Origin: Rhizobium leguminosarum
Lineage (GTDB): Bacteria > Pseudomonadota > Alphaproteobacteria > Rhizobiales > Rhizobiaceae
Reading direction: 5' to 3'
Assembly: GCF_017876795.1 (NCBI RefSeq)
Contig: NZ_JAGIOR010000001.1
Span: forward strand, 3,498,501-3,562,500
Length of the DNA stretch: 64,000 bases
Shown piece by piece: positions 9,619-18,414 of this stretch (the stretch's first letter is position 1; each line of letters opens with the position of its first letter). The notes under the pieces are model-generated. The model searched no databases. It was not told the DNA's origin and saw nothing but the letters and a program-made list of their open reading frames with translations. Made by a program: the position numbers and the translations under genes.

Positions 9619-10149
9619 TCAGCGCGAGGCTGTCGCCTGCAACAGGCTGCAGAGGCCGGCAAGACCGGAATCAGAGCCGCCTGAAGCAGCGCCGCCGGGG
9701 GAGGAGATATCAGCGCAACGGACAAGCATCTTGCGCTGCTCATTGACCGGTCTCGCCCGGAAGGCCTCCAGAGTGCGGGCCTGCGAGGCACTGAGGGTCC
9801 CCTCAGCCGCGGATTTGTTGCTGCCGCCTGCCCTGCCGATGGCAAGATCGGCATCGACGCCGCGCCCGCCGCCGAGCCTGGCATTGACATCAGCATCAAC
9901 ACCTCGGTGGCCACCGACATTGGCGGTCGCATCGGCATTGACGCCGCTCGAACCGCCGACGGACGCATTGGCATCGGCGCTGACGCCACTGCCTCCGCCA
10001 AGCGATGCCCCGACATCGGCGCTGACGGCATTGCCTGCATTCGCCGATACGTCGATGTCGATAGCGTGTGCATCGCTTGCCGGCATGGCAAGCAGGGCGC
10101 AGGTGGATGCAAGTACTGCCAGGGATAGCCTATTGTGGTTATGGGTCAT
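9619..10149 (-). CDS. Secreted protein with five 14-residue tandem repeats
   Basis: A 176-residue protein I do not recognise by name. The start at MTHNHNRLSL is set by a GGAGGAAG ribosome site. A Sec signal peptide ends near residue 29 (PASDAHA). Residues 41-110 are five consecutive 14-residue units of the form GVxADxNAxxGGxx, rich in Gly, Ala, Asp and Asn. A charged C-terminal part follows (TLSASQARTLEAFRARPVNE) with two cysteines about 26 residues apart, which could form a disulfide. Probably periplasmic or cell-surface. Function unknown; it is convergent with aapP. Confidence 0.8.
   Translation of the reverse strand: MTHNHNRLSLAVLASTCALLAMPASDAHAIDIDVSANAGNAVSADVGASLGGGSGVSADANASVGGSSGVNADATANVGGHRGVDADVNARLGGGRGVDADLAIGRAGGSNKSAAEGTLSASQARTLEAFRARPVNEQRKMLVRCADISSPGGAASGGSDSGLAGLCSLLQATASR
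9820..10029 (-). repeat. Five 42-bp tandem coding repeats
   Basis: Inside the secreted-protein gene, residues 41-110 consist of five units of exactly 14 residues (42 bases each), with the pattern (G/A)V(S/N/D)AD followed by a variable core and GG. The units differ by several residues each, so the array is not freshly expanded. Confidence 0.8.
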
Positions 10150-10648
10150 GTCTTCCTCCGTTTCCATTCGCCGAGCGATCTGCCCGGCAGCCGAAAATCG
10201 AGGAACGCGCGTGCCTTCGATCGTCTGGGCGCCTGCAACCTGCGAGACGTCCATGGCAAGGCAACGTGAAGGATTGACGAAGGTTTCACTCCACTGCGCG
10301 GCAAGTCGGCTCAGTGGCAGACAATGATCTTTCACGGTTATTGAAATACGAATCGCCAAACTGACTGTGCCAAGAGCGAACATGTCGTCCAGCGACTGAA
10401 GCGCCGGCCGAGTATTTCCTTCCCGGCTGCGTCAGCAATCTTCAGAGCCGGCAAGCAAAGCTCGGTTCTCGATGCGATTGGCGGCGATTGTTTCATCCGC
10501 AGCCTGCAGATCGCCTGCACCTTCCTTTAGAACTGGACTCTCCACCATTGATTGAGACGACGAAAAATAACTCCCTTCCGTCTGGATATATTAGCCAGGA
10601 AGTCCATGTTTCAGCATGTTCTCATCTAATGGAACTGGAGGTTCAAGA
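10150..10648. other. Intergenic region, no gene seen
   Basis: 499 bases between two divergent genes. I find no open frame with a plausible ribosome site, no tRNA, and no clear terminator hairpin. It should hold the promoters of the repeat protein (minus strand) and of the DUF3597 gene (plus strand). Confidence 0.5.
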
Positions 10649-11089
10649 ATGGGCATTTTCGACAAGATCAAACATGCAATCTTCGGAGAAGCGAAAGCAG
10701 CCGAACCCGTTGCATCAGGCGCGCCAAAGACGCAGCCCGCCCAGGCTCCTGTCTCGCCGTCGGCAGCGCCCAGTCCGGCACCTGCGGCCTCTCCCGCTCC
10801 GAGCAAGCCGGCCACGGCCACGGCCACGGCAAATGTCGATATCGTCCCGATCCTCGACGCGGCCGTGAAAAAGAGCGACCAGAAACTCGATTGGCGCCAC
10901 TCGATCGTGGACTTGATGAAAGCCGTCGGGATGGATGCAAGCCTGGCCGAGCGCAAGGAACTTGCCACCGAACTCGGCTATACCGGCGACAGTGGTGATT
11001 CCGCAAAAATGAATATGTGGCTGCACAAGGCGCTGATGAAGCGGCTCTCGGAAAATGGCGGCAAAGTACCGGCCGATCTCCTGGATTGA
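10649..11089 (+). CDS. DUF3597 domain-containing protein
   Basis: A 146-residue protein beginning MGIFDKIKHAIFG. Residues 20-60 are an Ala/Pro/Ser-rich low-complexity linker. The C-terminal half (from VDIVPILDAAVKKS to the end) is the DUF3597 fold with LDWRHSIVDLMKAVGMDASLAERKEL, a small helical domain resembling LysM-associated or BON-linked modules. I start at MGIF because GGAGG lies 8-12 bases before it; an upstream in-frame start would add 11 residues. No signal peptide. Function unknown. Confidence 0.85.
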   Translation: MGIFDKIKHAIFGEAKAAEPVASGAPKTQPAQAPVSPSAAPSPAPAASPAPSKPATATATANVDIVPILDAAVKKSDQKLDWRHSIVDLMKAVGMDASLAERKELATELGYTGDSGDSAKMNMWLHKALMKRLSENGGKVPADLLD

Positions 11090-11296
11090 TCCCTCGTTTG
11101 ATCAATGACCGATAGCTGTCGCCACGTTGCGACGGCGGCTATCCGACCGCCGGCGCTTGGCGATGGATGCTCACCTGTTCTTGGAGGGTCGGCAAGCCGG
11201 GGCCAACCGCCGATGAGTCCCCTTGCCCGAAGGCATTGGAACCAATAACGTTCTTCTCGATTACTTCGATTATCGATCAGGGGAGAATGAAATCCA

Positions 11297-11608
11297 ATGA
11301 GATTGATGGCAGTCGTTGGCGTTGCGCTTAGCTTGGGCTGTATTTCGGCCGCGGAATCTCCTTCAAACTATCAATCCTACAGCGGCATTCGGGTCGATAC
11401 CGACCCGGTCCTCCTGGCTCGATACGACAAAGCGCTCCGGTGGTGCGTGCCGGAGGCCGGCTCCTGGCGACGCGGCTCGCCGGATCCGCAAAGCCTGCAT
11501 TACAACGCGGCGCTCAGAGACTGCCTCTACAGACACGGCTTCGTCGATCGAGGCATCTACGCTTACCCCATTCCCCATGTCTACTTCGAGCATTTCTTGG
11601 ATCGCTGA
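11297..11608 (+). CDS. Small secreted protein of unknown function
   Basis: A 103-residue product with a hydrophobic N-terminus (MRLMAVVGVALSLGCISAAE) that looks like a Sec signal peptide, possibly a lipoprotein signal with Cys at residue 15, though the lipobox is not canonical. The mature part has Cys residues in WCVPEAG and RDCLYRHGF and many aromatic residues. A GGGGAGAA ribosome site precedes the ATG. I do not recognise the family. It stands alone in the accessory stretch between DUF3597 and the RTX gene. Confidence 0.6.
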   Translation: MRLMAVVGVALSLGCISAAESPSNYQSYSGIRVDTDPVLLARYDKALRWCVPEAGSWRRGSPDPQSLHYNAALRDCLYRHGFVDRGIYAYPIPHVYFEHFLDR

Positions 11609-11738
11609 GAAGATCCGAGCAGCGCAGATCCGCGATAGAAATTCAAAGGTATAAAGCCCACCGTATTGGCTGGGTCTTATCGACTACGCCTGCCCACAAG
11701 TCCGATGAGTTTCCAGATCGACCCGCGGCCGCGAGGGG

Positions 11739-12299
11739 CAACTCATAGGTCTGCGGCGACCGTCGATATGCTTCTTTACAACGCGGCGAGCAAACCAGGG
11801 GCCCTGCGGGCGGCCCGTATATAAAATGAATATGCTGCATGGATCTTGCACACCGGATCGATCCAAGCCGGGTCGGCCGACGGAGCAAGCTCGACTATAT
11901 AGAGAGGGACTTCCCCGCCGCCGGTCTAAGCGCCACCGTTCCGAGGTCTCGCACCCGGATGCCTCTCGTGCCAGCCGCTTCGGCAATGGGTTGAGTGGCG
12001 AGCAATTGACCGGGTGATGCAAGCGCTGCGATTCGTGCTGCAATGTTGACGGTCGGTCCAAAGAGATCGGCTGCTCTGCGGATGACTGGGCCGTAGTTTA
12101 GCCCCGCTCGGGTGAGTGGTAGGCGGTTCTCTGCGGCATGCCTGCAGCAGCGTTCCGAGTACCTGGGGATCGCTGTATCGGGGTCAGAAAACGACGGCAT
12201 TGCCTTATCGCCGATCCGTTTGATCGGGGCTGATTGTGAAGTTCGAGGTGCAGCCGATTCGACGGTCACACCCACAATTACCATCTCGATCAGTACCAA
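11739..12299 (-). pseudogene. Decayed adenylate/guanylate cyclase with C-terminal YHS domain
   Basis: The minus-strand frame from 12299 encodes class III cyclase catalytic-domain pieces: IKRIGDKAM, then RAGLNYGPVIRRAADLFGP, NIAARIAALASPGQLLATQP and VRDLGTVALRPAAG. It then hits a TAG stop at 11895-11897. Downstream, a YHS-type metal-binding motif DPVCKI is read in another frame at 11848-11859, and its second half, VCSPRCKEAYRRSPQTY, returns to the original frame and ends about 11739. So a stop and at least two frameshifts interrupt a gene resembling known cyclase-YHS fusions. The N-terminal part of the catalytic domain is also missing. It is very unlikely to make active enzyme. Confidence 0.75.
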
Positions 12300-12673
12300 T
12301 TAGCAGGGCTACGCTGCAAAAAATTGCTAAATTCAGAAAAAATGTCGATTCCGCCTTTGGCGAGAGGAATCCAGTCACGCCATCAGGTTTTCTTAAAGTT
12401 TTCAATGGACGCATGCCGCTGTAGTTGCAGAAAGAATAATTCTCGGAAAGCGAGACATTTATATTGCCCCAATTTGGGCGACTCAAAATTCTGCAAATAT
12501 TTCAAAACGTAACATCGGAGTGATTAAGATAATGTGGCAGCAATAAGGCTATTCTTCTCAAGCACTTACTGTCGCGTTGCTGTTGCGCCCTCCAAATTGT
12601 CACACTATAACCTGCCGCCGTAAACGCTGGATTAACCCAAAATATCAACGGGCAGGGGTTGAGGAACAAGACC
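12300..12673. other. Intergenic region upstream of the RTX gene
   Basis: 374 bases, noticeably more A+T-rich than its surroundings. No credible gene. It must contain the promoter of the beta-helix/RTX gene; no specific operator was recognised. Confidence 0.5.
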
Positions 12674-14692
12674 ATGACAACATACTATGTAGCGACGACT
12701 GGCAGCGACAGCGGTAACGGCAGTACCTCCTCTCCTTTCCGCACGATCAGCGAGGCGATGGCGTCGAACCTTAAGGCCGGCGACGAGGTTGTGGTGCGCG
12801 CCGGCGTCTATAATGAGTCGGTGAACATGTACAAGGATGGTTCCGCCGCCGGCTACATTACCTTGCGGTCGGAGGTACCGGGTGGAGCGGTGATCCACTC
12901 AGCATCGGGCGGCGCAAATGGTATCAACATCACTGCTAACTATGTGGCGGTCGAGGGCTTCGAGGTCTACGGGAGCGCTTCGCACGGCATTGTTGGTGAT
13001 GGCGTCCACCATGTGAGGATCGCCAATAACGTTTCCCACGACAACGGTGCGTCCGGCATCGCCTTCGCCGGATCCGACTTCATCACGATCGAAGGGAACG
13101 AGACTTACAAAAATGCGAGTTCCGGCTGGTTTTCAGGCATCTCTCTCTACCAGAACCGGAATATCACCGGGGCGCCGGACGATGGCAGCTTCCGCAACAT
13201 CATCCGGGACAACATCTCGCACGACAACGTCACGAAGTCGGGTGCGCACACCGATGGCAACGGCATCATCATCGACGATTTCCAGAGCACGCAGACGAGC
13301 GGTCATCCGAACTACACGTTCAAGACCCTGGTCGACAACAACGTCGTCTATGAGAACGGCAGCAAAGGCATCCAAGTTACCTGGAGCGACTCCGTCACGG
13401 TGAAAAACAACACCGCATATCACAACAATCAGGACCTGCTGAACACCGGCACCTGGCGCGGCGAGCTCAGCAACGCGCAGTCGAGCAACAACACCTGGGT
13501 CAACAACGTCGCCGTAGCGGACCCGTCGGTGAATAAGGACAACACTGCAGTCGATAACACGTCGTACGGCGGCTACAGCAACGCCAACGTCGTCTGGGCC
13601 AACAACCTCACCTACAACGGCACGGCCGGCCAGGCATCGGTCAAGACCGACGGCGGCAACGCCATGCCGAGCACGGCGAACGGCAACAAGCTCGGCGTCG
13701 ACCCGCAATTCTCGGGGGCAGCGAGCGACAACTTCCACCTCGGCTCCGGCTCGGCGGCAATCGACGGCGGAACCAGCAAGTACGGCGTCGGCTCGGTCGA
13801 TCTGGACGGCCACGCTCGCGTCGTTGGAACCGTTGATATGGGCGCCTACGAATCGGGCTCCAGCTCGGCACCGACAACGCCAACCACACCGACGCAACCG
13901 ACCACGCCAACAACGCCGACGCAGCCGACCACGCCAACCGCGCCGACGAAAGAAATCATCGGCACCAGCGGCAACGACATCCTACCACACACCGGTCAGT
14001 CCAACGGTGGCAACGAAACCTTCAAGGGTCTCGGCGGCAGTGACGTGTTGAAGGGCGGCGCCGGCGCGGACGTGCTCGACGGCGGTACTGGCAACGACAC
14101 GGCCAGCTATGCGGGCTCCGACGCGGTCAACGTCAACTTGGCGACTGGGGCCGCATCGGGCGGGCATGCCACCGGTGACAAGATCGTCAGCATCGAAAAC
14201 TTGACTGGCTCCAGCAACAACGACGTACTGACCGGCGGCAATAACGGCGGCAACGTTCTCGATGGCGGGGCTGGCGCGGACAAGCTGGACGGCGGCGCCG
14301 GCGCGGACGTCATCATTGGTGGTGCCGGAAAGGACATCATGACCGGTGGCACCGGTGCGGATACGTTTATCTTGAAGGCACCGACGGAAACCGGGTCCGG
14401 CACGAACAGCGACATCATCACCGACTTCCAGCACGGCGTCGATAAGATCAACCTCTCGGCGATAGATGCGAATGGCTCTGCGGCGGGCAATGGAACCTTC
14501 CATTTCCAGGCGCAGGAGAATGCCACTTTCGACCACAAGGCTGGCGCGCTCGCTTGGCACTATGAAGACCATGCTGGATCCGCGAGCGATGTTACCGTTA
14601 TCCAGGCCGACCTGAACGGCGACGGCGTTCATGACTTCGAGGTTCATCTGAAGGGCCTCGTCCACCTGGGGGCAGGCGATTTTCTCCTGTAA
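12674..14692 (+). CDS. Right-handed beta-helix protein with RTX calcium-binding repeats, type I secreted
   Basis: A 672-residue protein with four visible parts. Residues 1-390 are a right-handed parallel beta-helix that starts YYVATTGSDSGNG, as in pectate-lyase-like and DUF1565 proteins, with many NN and GI turns. Residues about 395-425 are a Thr/Pro linker of PTTPTQ units. Residues about 450-565 are RTX nonapeptides such as GGAGADVLDGGTGND. The last ~110 residues resemble the serralysin C-terminal domain and end in the hydrophobic tail DFLL typical of type I secretion signals. There is no Sec signal. I start at MTTYY, preceded by GAGG. Likely an extracellular polysaccharide-active enzyme (lyase or epimerase); the substrate is unknown and no exporter is nearby. 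Confidence 0.88.
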   Translation: MTTYYVATTGSDSGNGSTSSPFRTISEAMASNLKAGDEVVVRAGVYNESVNMYKDGSAAGYITLRSEVPGGAVIHSASGGANGINITANYVAVEGFEVYGSASHGIVGDGVHHVRIANNVSHDNGASGIAFAGSDFITIEGNETYKNASSGWFSGISLYQNRNITGAPDDGSFRNIIRDNISHDNVTKSGAHTDGNGIIIDDFQSTQTSGHPNYTFKTLVDNNVVYENGSKGIQVTWSDSVTVKNNTAYHNNQDLLNTGTWRGELSNAQSSNNTWVNNVAVADPSVNKDNTAVDNTSYGGYSNANVVWANNLTYNGTAGQASVKTDGGNAMPSTANGNKLGVDPQFSGAASDNFHLGSGSAAIDGGTSKYGVGSVDLDGHARVVGTVDMGAYESGSSSAPTTPTTPTQPTTPTTPTQPTTPTAPTKEIIGTSGNDILPHTGQSNGGNETFKGLGGSDVLKGGAGADVLDGGTGNDTASYAGSDAVNVNLATGAASGGHATGDKIVSIENLTGSSNNDVLTGGNNGGNVLDGGAGADKLDGGAGADVIIGGAGKDIMTGGTGADTFILKAPTETGSGTNSDIITDFQHGVDKINLSAIDANGSAAGNGTFHFQAQENATFDHKAGALAWHYEDHAGSASDVTVIQADLNGDGVHDFEVHLKGLVHLGAGDFLL

Positions 14693-14882
14693 CTATGCTA
14701 CCCGTTGTGGCGGTCGTCCGATCGCCACAACAATCGTGCTGACAATCCGGAAATATGTCAAACGGCGGGATAAAACCAGCCACGCGGCGCGGAAAAGTCG
14801 GCTCCTTCGCGTGGATGAGCCTGCCAAGAGGGCGTAGCCCGAGCGGCGGTCCCATCCGCGCGCTGCGATTTTTCGACTGACG

Positions 14883-15095
14883 TCAGCCGGCCTTTCGGGC
14901 GCGGCTTTGCGCGAGGCGGTCGCTGTCGCCGTTCCTCTCGAGGATTTTGACGTGATGGGTGATGCGGTCCAGCAGAGCACCGGTCAGGCGCTCGGATCCC
15001 AAGGTCTCCGTCCATTCGTCGAACGGAAGGTTGCTGGTGATCAAGGTGGCACCTCGTTCGTAGTGTTGCGAGATCAGTCCGAACAATAATTCCGC
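14883..15095 (-). pseudogene. IS21-family istB (ATPase) remnant
   Basis: On the minus strand, about 70 codons match the C-terminus of IstB-type transposition helper ATPases: AELLFGLISQHYERG, TLITSNLPFDEWTE and LTGALLDRITHHVKILERNG. The Walker A region and most of the N-terminal half are missing, and the frame upstream loses similarity. No istA and no convincing inverted terminal repeats were found in the surrounding 678 gene-free bases (14693-15369). This is debris of an IS21-family element, lying on the 3' side of tRNA-Arg. Confidence 0.8.
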
Positions 15096-15369
15096 TCGAT
15101 GGCGAGCTTCTCCTCGCACCCGATGCACGAGACGATCGAGACGGGCCATAGACGGCCTGCGGCCGCAGCGACATCGCTTCAGATGCGGCACGGGGTCATC
15201 GATCATATCGAGCGCGCGTCACCTGCTCATGAGAACAATCAGAGATTCGTACGGGAATATTCCGGGACCTTCGGCACCTATTCCGGTAATCCGTCGCCAC
15301 TTTGTCCCCTTGGACGACCTGTTACCGTTTGGCGTGCTCGAAAAATCGATGCAGTTTCACCTAGTTGGC

Positions 15370-15446
<77 letters not shown>

Positions 15447-15503
15447 GTCCGGCGGTCGCGTTTACGGAGCGCGACCGGATGCGGCAGTTCTGGACGAGAA
15501 ATC

Positions 15504-15809
15504 TCAATGCGTCCAGGGCTGCGTGCGGGTATAGCGGAAATTATCCGGATAGGCGACAACCTGGCGGACCGGATCCTTCGGCGCGATGACCCGGTATTCG
15601 ATGCCGTTACGCTGGGCGTAGGCTTCAGCCAGTTCCTGTGTTTCGAAGGTGAGTTTTACCTGCTGGCGCGTATCGCCGGAGGAGGTGTAACCCATCATCG
15701 GATCAATCTTGCGCGGCGACTCCTGATCGAATTCAAGCACCCAGAGATGGGTCTTGGCCTTGCCGGACTGCATGGCGGTCTTGGCTGGACGATAGATCTT
15801 GGCAGACAT
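15504..15809 (-). CDS. ETC complex I subunit, NDUFS4-like (18 kDa)
   Basis: A 101-residue protein beginning [20 protein letters not shown] with the conserved blocks [25 protein letters not shown] and [17 protein letters not shown]. This is the alphaproteobacterial counterpart of mitochondrial NDUFS4, an accessory subunit on the peripheral arm of NADH:ubiquinone oxidoreductase. Full length for the family, no signal peptide. It stands alone between two tRNA genes, far from the nuo operon, as is usual. Confidence 0.92.
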   Translation of the reverse strand: MSAKIYRPAKTAMQSGKAKTHLWVLEFDQESPRKIDPMMGYTSSGDTRQQVKLTFETQELAEAYAQRNGIEYRVIAPKDPVRQVVAYPDNFRYTRTQPWTH

Positions 15810-16134
15810 GACTGCGCGTCTCCGACTATGCGGGCAGCGCCCGCCTCTGATGGTCTCAACCCCATTGCCGGGGCTCTTGCCTCATCGCTAGTGATAGCGC
15901 GAAGAGATGAATTTTGCTTATCCGCGAATCCCCGGCTTTTCAAGAAAAAAGGCGGTGTGTGACGCGCTGCCGGTCCCATCGCTATGATGAGGCGATGCTG
16001 CGGAAACAACATATCGGCAGACGGCCCAATTGCGCAATATTACCGATCGTCTCATGTTGTGATCACAACCGGATTGCCGCGGTCAGCCCGCGGCACTAGT
16101 TTACGGCTCAGTCAATTTCAGTGGATTTGCACGC
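15810..16134. other. Intergenic region, no clear gene
   Basis: 325 bases between the NDUFS4-like gene and a small membrane ORF. It contains GTGATCACAAC near 16059, a palindromic core that could be an operator or part of a promoter, but nothing I can assign. Confidence 0.4.
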
Positions 16135-16248
16135 ATGATGAGACGTTCGGCGGAGTTCAATGCCATTGTGCTCGGGGCTGGCATTACGGCTTTCTTCTAC
16201 GTTGCTATCAGCTACGCCCAATATATCGGCCTGCTCGAACGCGGCTGA
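16135..16248 (+). CDS. Candidate 37-residue single-pass membrane protein
   Basis: A short frame starting ATGATG and ending TGA. The product opens [20 protein letters not shown], continues [17 protein letters not shown], and has one clear membrane helix flanked by positive residues at the N-terminus. This is the composition of real bacterial small membrane proteins. The ribosome site is weak. It is convergent with nothing and lies 157 bases before tRNA-Pro. Function unknown; could be a chance frame. Confidence 0.5.
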   Translation: MMRRSAEFNAIVLGAGITAFFYVAISYAQYIGLLERG

Positions 16249-16405
16249 GGCTGCCCTCTCCTGACGTCCAGTTGCGCCCGGCGGGGCAGACGGGCGGCCC
16301 TTCCCGATTTTCTGTATACACCGACATATCAGGCGAAAACTTCGGCCCTAGCTGGATTTATGGGTTGCGACGGTGGGGTGAACCGTGTATCTCCCCGCCA
16401 CGGCA

Positions 16406-16482
<77 letters not shown>

Positions 16483-16544
16483 TTCAATATCCCGATATTT
16501 TTGGATCTTTTACACAGCATCGCGGCTCGCACACCCGCGCGCCG

Positions 16545-17033
16545 TCACTTCGCCTTCTTCGTGGTCGTGGCGCTGACGATCCTGTCGCCCGGCTTGATTC
16601 CGAGTTTGGCGACGATGCCGGCATTAAGTTCGACGACGTATTTCACCTTTCCCATCGAATCGATGATATCGCGCGAATAAGGCACGGCATTTTCCTTGAT
16701 GTGGCGGATCGCGCCGGTGTCGTCGGCAAAAAGCATGTCGAGCGGCAGGATGGTGTTTTCCATCCACATGGTGACGCGCCGCGGTTCGTCGAAATCGAAG
16801 ATCATCCCGGCATCATCGGCCATCGTCTTGCGAAACATCAGTCCGTAGGCGCGCTGATCGGGGGTCGAGGCGATCTCGACGGTAAAATGCAGCAGCTTGC
16901 CCGCAGCGGTCTGGATGAGCAGCGGTTCCTTGTCGAACCGCATCTGCTCCTCGGCCAAGGCCGGCAGGGCGACCATGAAAAAAAGCGCCAGGATGGCGCT
17001 TCTGATCGCATGAAGAAGAATGAGACCGCGCAT
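16545..17033 (-). CDS. DUF192 family exported protein
   Basis: A 162-residue protein with a Sec signal peptide (hydrophobic residues 8-25, ending ALPALAEE). The DUF192 domain follows, with RAYGLMFRKTMADDAGMIFDF, MWMENTILPLDMLFAD and the end motif VVELNAGIVAKLGIKPGD. The family is small, periplasmic or cytosolic and of unknown activity. It starts 2 bases after the stop of the cold-shock gene, so the two are one operon, an arrangement I recall across Rhizobiales. Confidence 0.9.
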   Translation of the reverse strand: MRGLILLHAIRSAILALFFMVALPALAEEQMRFDKEPLLIQTAAGKLLHFTVEIASTPDQRAYGLMFRKTMADDAGMIFDFDEPRRVTMWMENTILPLDMLFADDTGAIRHIKENAVPYSRDIIDSMGKVKYVVELNAGIVAKLGIKPGDRIVSATTTKKAK

Positions 17034-17034
17034 A

Positions 17035-17613
17035 TCAATGCGACCGGCTGGCCGGGCTCGGAACGTCGGGATGGATTTCTGCGGCCATCAGGCCCTTTTC
17101 GCCGTCGCCGAAGCGGACGAGCACCACCTGGCCGGGGCGCAGCTCCGTCAGACCGAAGCGGCGGAGCGTCTCCATGTGCACAAAGATGTCTTCCGTGCCC
17201 TCGCCGCGCGTCAGGAAGCCGAAGCCCTTGGTACGGTTGAACCACTTGACGAGCGCACGCTCCAGCCCGCTGGTCGCGGTGACCTGCACATGTGTGCGCA
17301 CCGGCGGCAGCTGCGAAGGGTGAACCGCGGTCGATTGGTCCATCGATAGGATCTTGAACGCCTGGTAGCCGCGCTCGCGGCGCTGGATGAGGGCCACAAT
17401 GCGCGTTCCCTCAAGGATCGTCTGGTAACCGTCGCGGCGCAGACAGGTCACGTGCAGGAGGACATCCTGTATGCCGTTGTCGGGCACGATGAAGCCGAAA
17501 CCCTTAGCGACGTCAAACCACTTGACGACGCCGGTGATTTCAACAAGATCGACCGCCTCTCCCGATAGCTCGTCGAGGTCGGAGTATTCGTTCGATGAAA
17601 TCCTATCAGCCAT
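17035..17613 (-). CDS. Cold-shock protein with two CSD domains
   Basis: A 192-residue protein with two cold-shock domains. The first (about residues 25-90) has [17 protein letters not shown] and DVLLHVTCL. The second (about 118-185) has [19 protein letters not shown] and DIFVHMETL. These are the RNP1/RNP2 motifs that bind single-stranded RNA or DNA. In the first domain the usual FVH is LLH and the RNP1 is slightly altered, so the two halves may bind differently. Most CspA proteins have one domain and ~70 residues; the tandem form is common in alphaproteobacteria. First gene of an operon with DUF192. Confidence 0.92.
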   Translation of the reverse strand: MADRISSNEYSDLDELSGEAVDLVEITGVVKWFDVAKGFGFIVPDNGIQDVLLHVTCLRRDGYQTILEGTRIVALIQRRERGYQAFKILSMDQSTAVHPSQLPPVRTHVQVTATSGLERALVKWFNRTKGFGFLTRGEGTEDIFVHMETLRRFGLTELRPGQVVLVRFGDGEKGLMAAEIHPDVPSPASRSH

Positions 17614-17808
17614 TGTCGCCAGCCCCTCGAATACGCGTCACACTGTTACGGTTAACTGATTCTTGAAATCGAGATTAACATCTTGGTAACGGATAAGCGC
17701 AAGTCCTAGTTTTCGGTTATTCCCAACTGCACATTTTCCAAAGATGACTTGCCCGAAGCTGACCTCAGCTCGCCGAAAAAGACCAGCCCCAATAAAGGAG
17801 TAGATAGA

Positions 17809-18249
17809 ATGCGTTATCTCCACACAATGGTACGCGTCAAAGACCTGGACGCCTCGCTCTCTTTTTATACCACGCTGTTTGGGCTGGAGGAGATTCGCCG
17901 CCACGAAAACGAGAAGGGCCGCTTCACCCTGGTTTTCCTGGCCGCTCGCGACGATCTCGACCGTGCGCGCAGTGAAAAGGCCCCCTGCCTCGAGCTTACC
18001 TACAACTGGGACACCGAAGATTATAGCGGAGGACGCAATTTCGGCCACCTCGCCTATGAGGTCGACGACATTTACGCAACCTGCCAGAAGCTGATGGACA
18101 ACGGCATCACCATCAACCGGCCGCCGCGCGACGGGAACATGGCCTTCGTGCGCTCGCCCGACGGCATCTCGATCGAAATCCTGCAGAAGGGCAGCCCGCT
18201 TGCCGCCGCCGAACCCTGGGCCTCGATGGGCAATACCGGCGCCTGGTAA
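17809..18249 (+). CDS. gloA: Lactoylglutathione lyase (glyoxalase I)
   Basis: A 146-residue VOC-fold metalloenzyme that converts the methylglyoxal-glutathione hemithioacetal to S-lactoylglutathione, a cytosolic detoxification step. It has the GloA signature RYLHTMVRVKDLDASLSFY, then LELTYNWDTEDY, GHLAYEVDDIY and the C-terminal metal Glu in GISIEILQKG. The start is set by AAAGGAG. The length and single domain fit bacterial GloA. A terminator follows the stop. Confidence 0.95.
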   Translation: MRYLHTMVRVKDLDASLSFYTTLFGLEEIRRHENEKGRFTLVFLAARDDLDRARSEKAPCLELTYNWDTEDYSGGRNFGHLAYEVDDIYATCQKLMDNGITINRPPRDGNMAFVRSPDGISIEILQKGSPLAAAEPWASMGNTGAW

Positions 18250-18257
18250 GGCTTTTC

Positions 18258-18289
18258 GCCGCAAGGCTTTTGCGAGGCTTGCGGCTTTT
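18258..18289 (+). terminator. Terminator of gloA
   Basis: An 8-base-pair stem (GCCGCAAG pairing with CTTGCGGC) with a 12-base loop followed by TTTT, 8 bases after the gloA stop. Confidence 0.75.
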
Positions 18290-18414
18290 GCGATTTCGGA
18301 TCCGGCCGGCGCCTTGACGCTTGCCGCGATCCGGTCCCGCAGGCAATCTCCTGGTGACTCGAAGCGGAAGACGGCGGTTTTCGCCCGTTTTCCGCATCAA
18401 CTGGAGACTGTCGC

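Noticed and set aside
11105..11242. Short plus-strand frame after DUF3597
   Set aside because: Unremarkable composition and no ribosome site; the inverted repeat there (about 11108-11142) lacks a T-run.
11684..12061. 125-codon minus-strand frame as an independent gene
   Set aside because: It is a frame of the decayed cyclase-YHS region, with no ribosome site of its own.
12236..12512. Short plus-strand frames upstream of the RTX gene
   Set aside because: No ribosome site or sensible composition; part of an A+T-rich promoter region.
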